Shown here: positions 58,321 to 64,000 of the stretch, piece by piece | Numbering within the stretch: position 1 is the first letter of the stretch | How the letters are laid out: each line of letters starts with the position of its first letter | NCBI RefSeq assembly: GCF_030936135.1 | Contig: NC_082613.1 | Span: forward strand, 2,480,001-2,544,000 | Reading direction: 5' to 3' | DNA from: Gavia stellata | Lineage: Eukaryota; Chordata; Aves; Gaviiformes; Gaviidae | DNA: 64,000 nucleotides | Translations under genes and position numbers: made by a program | Notes under the pieces: model-generated | What the model was told of the DNA's origin: nothing | The model's database searches: none | Seen by the model: only the letters and a program-made list of their open reading frames with translations

Positions 58321-61300
58321 ACAAACAAAAAAAGAAAATGGTGAAAATATAACACTATGATTTAATGCTCCTCCAACTCTTAATTTATGTGAGTCATCCT
58401 GTCACCCACAAATTACCCTATTGACTTAAACAGCCCCCTGTATTGCAAGGCTGCAGGTCAGGCTGCCTGAGCACGGGTGCTAAAATGTGTTTTTACTATT
58501 TGTGCTTTCAAATAAATAAAAACAACCCATTTTAACTGACCATCACCAAGATCGACTTTGGAAGTTAATTCATGCTGACTGGTGTTTTAAAAATATTTGT
58601 AAAGGAAATTGATTTAAAAAAAAGGAAGGAGGAAACTAAAACACAGGGAAAAAAAGACAAGGGAAAGCAAGAAAAATCTTGGCTTCAGCTCACCCTCATG
58701 AAAACTGCTTGCTCTCAGCGATTAAGTGTCTCAGCTAACAAAGGCTGGAGACCTGTGAGATCGTAGAGCTGGGGGTTGCTGAGAGTAGGGACGGGGATTG
58801 CCCTTGCGCCTGTGAGGGTCCCGGCCGTGCCCCAGCCCAGGGGATGATGCTGAGGTGCCACCTCCAAACCCTGTACTGCTGGAGACACCTTGTGGTACAT
58901 GGCTGAGAAATATAATAATGCTGGGATTTAACCAGTGCCACCCAGTGCCACTGCTTTCCCAATCCTACTCTGCTTCTTCCACTCTCAGAGGCTGCTGGGG
59001 CTCTTCAAGCCGGGGGGAGCTGCCCACACGCATTTGCGGACAACGCAGACGCAGGAGTTACTTACTAACCTATTGCTGACTATAACTCATGGATAACAAA
59101 GCCCCAGGTGAGCTGTAAGGATGAAAGGAAGGTCTTTTGAAAGAGCAGGGAAAGGAGTAGCAGAAAGAATCAGCAATCACAGGCCCACGAAATCATGAAA
59201 TACCCAACCATTCTGTTTTTCTAAATGTGGGTATTTTTGCAATGTTATTAGACAACTTTGGGTTTCCTTCAGAGCTGGAGCCTGGTGCTATCACCTACGT
59301 GGAGGTGTTTTCAGCAATAACTAAATTTTCAAAGAAGCCAGAGGGGAAAAAGCTCCCAGGGGAGCAGAACCAGCGGGTGCCAGTGGGAAGCTGGGGGTGA
59401 GCCTGTGCAGCAGCGAAAGCGTGCCTGCCCGGGCACAGCTTGGCATGACTCTTCTGTTAGCGCGTGATTTGGGCCATGTGCTGCAAAGACGTGTATGAGT
59501 TAGAGGTGCAGAAAATAACCTGTCCCTTGGGGGTGACCGTCTCCCTTCAGCTATTCCCTCCCTGTGGCTGTGCACCCTGACATGTTTGGGGTGCAGGCAA
59601 TGAGGTGGGCAAGTGTCTTCCTTGCATGCTTCTCCTGGCTAATTCCTGTAATTCTCTGTCTGGAAACGGAGGGGCTGCAAGTCTCACTGAAAGGCTGGAA
59701 GGAATCGTGAATAGTCCCGGGAGGGCTCAGGGTGTTTGGGAATCCCTAAAACACTCCTCAAGCTCTTTCTGGTCTTCTCAAGAACTTGCTGCAAGAGCAG
59801 CTGCTGCCGCCGAATCTTCCTCTCTGCCTTAGTAACAGTCTGCAAGGAGGCACAGCCGTGCTCCCCTCTACCCCTGCTGCTGTGAGCTCTCTGCTACAGC
59901 ACAGCTGCTCTAGCAAGAATGGGATGGTTTTTACCCAGCTTTTATTTTGACAATTTTTGTGCAAAAAATAAACCAACTGCTATTTTTCAGGTGGCTCTAG
60001 CAGCAAGGGGAGCAGATGCTGAATGGAAGCCCTGGAATCACACGTGTAAGGAGTTTGCCTGTTCTGCGTTTGCAGATTTTAACTGCGTTGCCATTATGCT
60101 TGAGTGCTTTCCGTATTAAACAAGACGAGGCAAACGCAATCACCACGTCCTATTTTGGTTGAATCAGCAAGGAGGAGTTTCAGCGCTCACTCTCCACGAA
60201 TAATCCCATTCTCCCAGGCAGCTGTCTTCTGCGAAATGAAAGTGCAGACATCTACAGTATTACCCTGTGCCTGTTTGCAGAGTCTGCTGTTATCATGTTA
60301 ATGAAGGGAGCTGAGATAATCACCTTAAAGCATAAATACATCTTGGATGCTTATTTACTTTCTCCTATTTGAGTCTCATTCACCAGGGTAATTCTTATTT
60401 TTTTCCACTGCGGGCTTGTTGTGTCTGGAAGGATAGCTATTTCTTTTTTCACAATTCATCTCCAGACAACTTAAATCAACAAGCCTCTTGTCTAGATGTG
60501 GTTATTCCTTCTCATTTTGTAGCCGTACGTAGTATCAAGTCCTAGATCTGAGGCCAGTCCAGGCAATTTTGTTCGATCCGCAGCCTTAGCGGTCACACAG
60601 ATTGCGTAGCCTCAGCCAACGCTGTGTGGGTCACTTACAGATGAAGACAGACACACACTTTTAGAGGATAATTTCTCTCATTCTGAGATGGCTGACAGGA
60701 GCCACCTTTCCCCCATGTCTTGTTGGGCCCTGACATGTTGGTTACAACCACTGAAGGAGCCTATGTGGGTGGGTAAAATCTAAATTAGATGCCTAACGCT
60801 CAGCCAGATCACGCTAGGGGACAGGGATCCCTCCACTGCACGAAAGGCAGGTCAGATATTGTGTCAGTCTCGCAATACTCCATGTTTCCTTCAAGCCCCA
60901 GCCCCTGGAATCAGGTGAATACGCATCTCACTTATTTTCTTCTCAGTAAGTTTATATCCGGCATTTATGGTTGCAGAAAAAAATATAAAATCCAAGCATG
61001 TGACTCAAGTTGGGTGTTCATAAGCTCAAAATGCAGAATATCAATTAGCTCGCAGAGTAATGATTTTTTCCTAAGTTCCCATGATTTTTTCCCAAGCCTG
61101 ACTAATGATATCAGAACATCTGGTGTTGGCCACGCTTCACATGGGAGGTTCAGCTACAGCGCGAGGACTGTGTGTGCCAGCTGGAGACTGGCATCTCCCC
61201 AGCTCCTCGCTGGCTCCTGCTGCCGGGCTGCTCTGTGCATCCGCTCCCGCACCCTGGGAAGCCCCGATCCCACCCGGAGCTGGGGCAATGCGCTGTCACA

Positions 61301-61489
61301 GCGGGGTGTGCTGTGGGGGTGTCCTGCAGGGGATGAGGACTGGGAGAACTGGGAGAACTGGGCGCTGAGCTGAAGGAGCCGGTGTGGAAATGCAGCCTGT
61401 GCAGGGAGCCAGAAATTAGGGCAGGGTAGGGGGTACGGAGCTGGGGGAAGGCAGCCGCTCTGGGATGGGGAGGTGTTCCCAGGGGCTGT
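58321..61489. other. Intergenic sequence
   Basis: No gene, RNA or named repeat was recognised. Frames such as 60789-61373 have no known domain. Confidence 0.5.
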
Positions 61490-61945
61490 GCAATGGGAAA
61501 GATCAGGAAAAGAGTCCTGGTCGGTACTTAGTCCTGGTCCGTATTTAGTCTGGATCTGTGGGTGCAGGCTGTTGGCCCAGCCTGTGTTTAGACCTGGTCT
61601 GCGTTTACGCCTGCCCGATATCCCCAGGCTGCTGGCCTGGGCCATATTTAGGCCTGGTCTGTTGGCCCCATCTGCATTTAGCCCCTATCTGTAGCTCTGG
61701 TCCATATTTAGGCCCTGCCTATAGGCCCAGCCTGTGGACCTAGACTGTATTCAGACCCAGTTTGTAATTAGGCCCCGTCTGTGTTTAGCTCTGACCCGTA
61801 GGGCCAGTGCGTTGTGTGCTGTGGTTTGTATTAAGGCCTGGTCTGTACCACTGTATGTAGGCCCCATATGTAGGCCCCATACATAGGCCCCGTAAGTAGG
61901 CCCCATAAGCAGATCCCGTACATAGGCCCAGTCTGTGTTCAGGCC
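61490..61945. repeat. Degenerate minisatellite, TTTAGGCCTGGTCTG-like units
   Basis: More than 15 imperfect units of about 15-25 bp built on (G)TATTTAGGCC(C/T)GGTCTGT, becoming TAGGCCCCATA(C/T) units of about 14 bp at 61856-61930. It directly abuts the CpG island. Unit divergence shows it is old, while the distal part is more regular. Confidence 0.85.
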
Positions 61946-62189
61946 GCCGGGCCACCAGGGAAGGGCGAGCTCACACAGCGATGGAGACCGGACTCCCTCG
62001 GCAGCCGCCGCACCGGGACGGGCCCGGCCCTGCCGAGTCTCCCCTCAGGGAACCAGCCTTGCCCCCCGCCCCGCAGTGGTACAGTCGTCCCCCCCGCGCC
62101 GAGTCTGCATGGTACAGCCCAGACAGCGTCGTTCCCCCCCCGCCGGACCGCAGTGGTCTGCTCCCCGTTCCCGCGACGGTGGTGAGCGC

Positions 62190-62201
62190 CGCGCGTGCGC
62201 A
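62190..62201. promoter_or_regulatory. NRF1-type site
   Basis: CGCGCGTGCGCA matches the NRF1 palindromic consensus YGCGCRTGCGCR at every position. Confidence 0.6.
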
Positions 62202-62204
62202 GTG

Positions 62205-62325
62205 GCGCGGCCGGCGCTCAGCTGGGCAGTGTTTACCGCTCCGGAACGCGGTGGGACGGCCGCGCCGCCGGGCCCGGGAGGGGAACGGGCCGCACCGGGC
62301 TGGGTCGCGCCGACCCGCCGCTCAG
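62205..62325 (+). other. Possible non-coding first exon ending at a GT donor
   Basis: CTCAG|GTACGG at 62326 is a good donor inside the CpG island downstream of the NRF1 site. The start is approximate. No conserved peptide is encoded, so it would be 5' UTR. Direction is inferred from the donor and from synteny. Confidence 0.3.
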
Positions 62326-62700
62326 GTACGGCCGGGGGGCGAGGAGACCCTGTCCGCTGAGGTGCGGCCGGTCCCGGCTCGACCCGACCTAACCGGGCCG
62401 CTGCAGCCCCCTTCACCCCCCTTCACCTCCCTTCACCTCAGCCCCGGCCGGAGCCGCGCCGTCTCCTCAGGCCGCTGCCCCCCCCTCAGCCCTGCGGCCT
62501 TCCTCCGGCAGTGGGGCTCCCGCTGCGGGTGCCCGGCGGTGGGGCCATGGCCCTTCTCGTGGCCTCTGTCCCAGCACCGCCTCCCCGTCTGGGCGGCCTG
62601 GGCTCCCGCACGGCCGCCCTGGGGCTCTGGGCATGGCTGGAGGCAGCGATGCCGTGTGGAGAGCGGGGCCCCCCAGCTGCAATTAAAGCCGGGGGAGGGG

Positions 62701-64000
62701 GATTCAACATCAGGCTTTCCTAGACCTGCCTCCCACTCTCTCATCTCCGTCACTTTCCTCGGCAGCAGCCCGATAACGCAGGTAGTGATTGAGGTATATG
62801 GCGTGGGCGTTTTTAATTTGTTATTTGAGAGAGTTAGAGGGGCTAGGATTGAAAGCTGTGCCAATTGTAACTTTTTGTTTTAATCGGAAAACATCCTCAC
62901 CTTTGTTATCTTTTCTGGAGCGTATTATGTCAGAGCAGGGATTACCCTGGAAACGTGTTGGGGTGAAGAATTGCATTTTTGTGCCTTGTGTATTGTTTTG
63001 AGTCTTTCTCTGTGCATCTGCTGGTGTTTGCCTTGGAAGAAATTGCTGTAATTTCAGTGGTTTTTTTCAGGCGTCTGAATGCAGCTTCTCATGTCAGACT
63101 TGTTTTTTTGTTTTTCTGTTTGTTGTTTTTCTGTTTTGTTTTTCTTAAAGGAGAAGATGGCAACATGCAATTGAAGGGATGTTTCAACACTAAAAGGCTG
63201 CTTGGTTTGATGCCCATGTTGTGATCTGCTAACGATCGTAATTTTTGCATGTGAACTTTGTTCCTGCTCAGATTTGTGGAAATCTGTGCTTTGCCTAGAA
63301 GTGTGAAAAGTGCAACTGTGCTAATTGTGGAGGGAGAGGATCTTGTTTTAAAAGGTTTGTTAAAAATAAGTCCTACTCATAGTCTTGGTTCCCACTTCCA
63401 GTAGGAGAAGGGAAACAAGGTTAAACAAAGATTTGGAATTATCCAGAGAGGAATTTACATGTCAGAGTTCTACGTTCTGCATATAAAACATGCATTTTAT
63501 TGGAAGTAAGCTAGTATCCAGCAAAAGTAATCGTTTCAGAAGGATCTGACACCTGTCACAACTTGGAGATTCCTTGATCTCACTAGAAAAACGTCTTCCA
63601 TGTTGTAGAACGTGGAAGAACAGTTGTTGATCATATAGCTGAGCTAAAACCAGGTCGGACCAGTTGTCCCAGTGGGGCTTGCGTACATCAGAAAGAATTT
63701 GTTGGAGATCCAAGATGGAACACTATTAAAGCCACAACTTTTTATTCATACTTTAAATCTACAAATGTAGCTTTTTTTAATAGCAAAAAGAGCTTAAGTG
63801 GAAGAAAGACGCAGGCCTAAGAGCAAAATATACAAAAGAAAGTCAAGGGAATCAACACCCTCAGGGAAGAGAGTATTTTAATGCAGAATGTTATATAAAA
63901 CATACTGACCAAAGATATAAGCAACCCTATATGTGCAGATGCAATGAGTTGTTGTGTAACGGGGGGGGGGGGGGGGGAGAAAGAATCAAATTGGCTGATG
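62701..64000. other. Probable first intron of the downstream gene
   Basis: AT-rich, T-rich sequence with no recognised exon or named repeat. It ends with a 17-nt G run at 63961-63977. Open frames are short and unsupported. Confidence 0.4.
63961..63977. repeat. G homopolymer, 17 nt
   Basis: Seventeen consecutive G; assembly across such a run can be unreliable. Confidence 0.85.

Larger units (their letters stand above)
61950..62700 (+). promoter_or_regulatory. CpG-island promoter of the next gene
   Basis: Very GC- and CpG-rich, in contrast to its flanks. It holds an exact NRF1-type site (CGCGCGTGCGCA, 62190-62201) and an ETS-like CCGGAA near 62238-62244. This marks a housekeeping promoter. 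In human the gene after MYT1 in the same orientation is PCMTD2, so this is likely its promoter; that rests on synteny, since no PCMTD2 coding exon is visible before 64000. Confidence 0.6.

Noticed and set aside
61981-62883. 300-codon open frame in the CpG island
   Set aside because: GC-rich DNA has few stop codons. The peptide is Pro/Arg/Gly-rich, has no domain and overlaps equally open frames on both strands.

Overview
The window is vertebrate nuclear DNA, almost certainly from a bird. Introns are short for a vertebrate gene of this type, and the interspersed repeats are CR1 LINE tails ending in the typical GATTCTGTGATTCT-like octamer repeats. It carries one complete protein-coding locus: the plus-strand MYT1 gene (myelin transcription factor 1, a neural C2HC/CCHHC zinc-finger regulator). 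I could join 21 coding exons (12607-47292). All splice phases agree and give a 1147-residue protein with seven CCHHC fingers, an acidic poly-Glu domain, a serine-rich MYT1 domain and a C-terminal coiled coil. This is the layout I know for vertebrate MYT1.

Layout. 1-4495: upstream sequence or first intron, no gene seen. 4496-4596: a probable 5' exon. 4597-12606: long intron with possible enhancers and a MIR-like SINE relic. 12607-20977: start codon exon, 31-nt microexon, finger 1, nuclear-localisation and acidic exons; the acidic exon sits behind an about 430-bp pyrimidine tract. 21603-26600: fingers 2 and 3 and the start of the central domain. 29217-31472: serine-rich MYT1 domain, with a 27-residue alternative 3' splice choice. 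34123-44403: fingers 4 to 7. 45330-47292: coiled coil and C-terminus. 47293 to about 49960: 3' UTR with AU-rich elements and two polyadenylation signals. 49961-61480: intergenic, with CR1 copies, an L3-like relic and an ORF resembling the tail of a LINE reverse transcriptase. 61490-61945: degenerate minisatellite. 61950-62700: CpG island, probably the promoter and non-coding first exon of the next gene. In human the next gene is PCMTD2, but no coding sequence of it is visible before the window ends.

The points most worth checking are splicing options inside MYT1: a frame-neutral 879-nt acidic exon behind a PTB-like tract, a skippable half-finger exon that would give a MYT1L-like protein, and an in-frame open upstream exon. 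The LINE-derived ORF at 52 kb also deserves checking. All family assignments come from reading the translated sequence and from memory of MYT1/MYT1L; no search was run.
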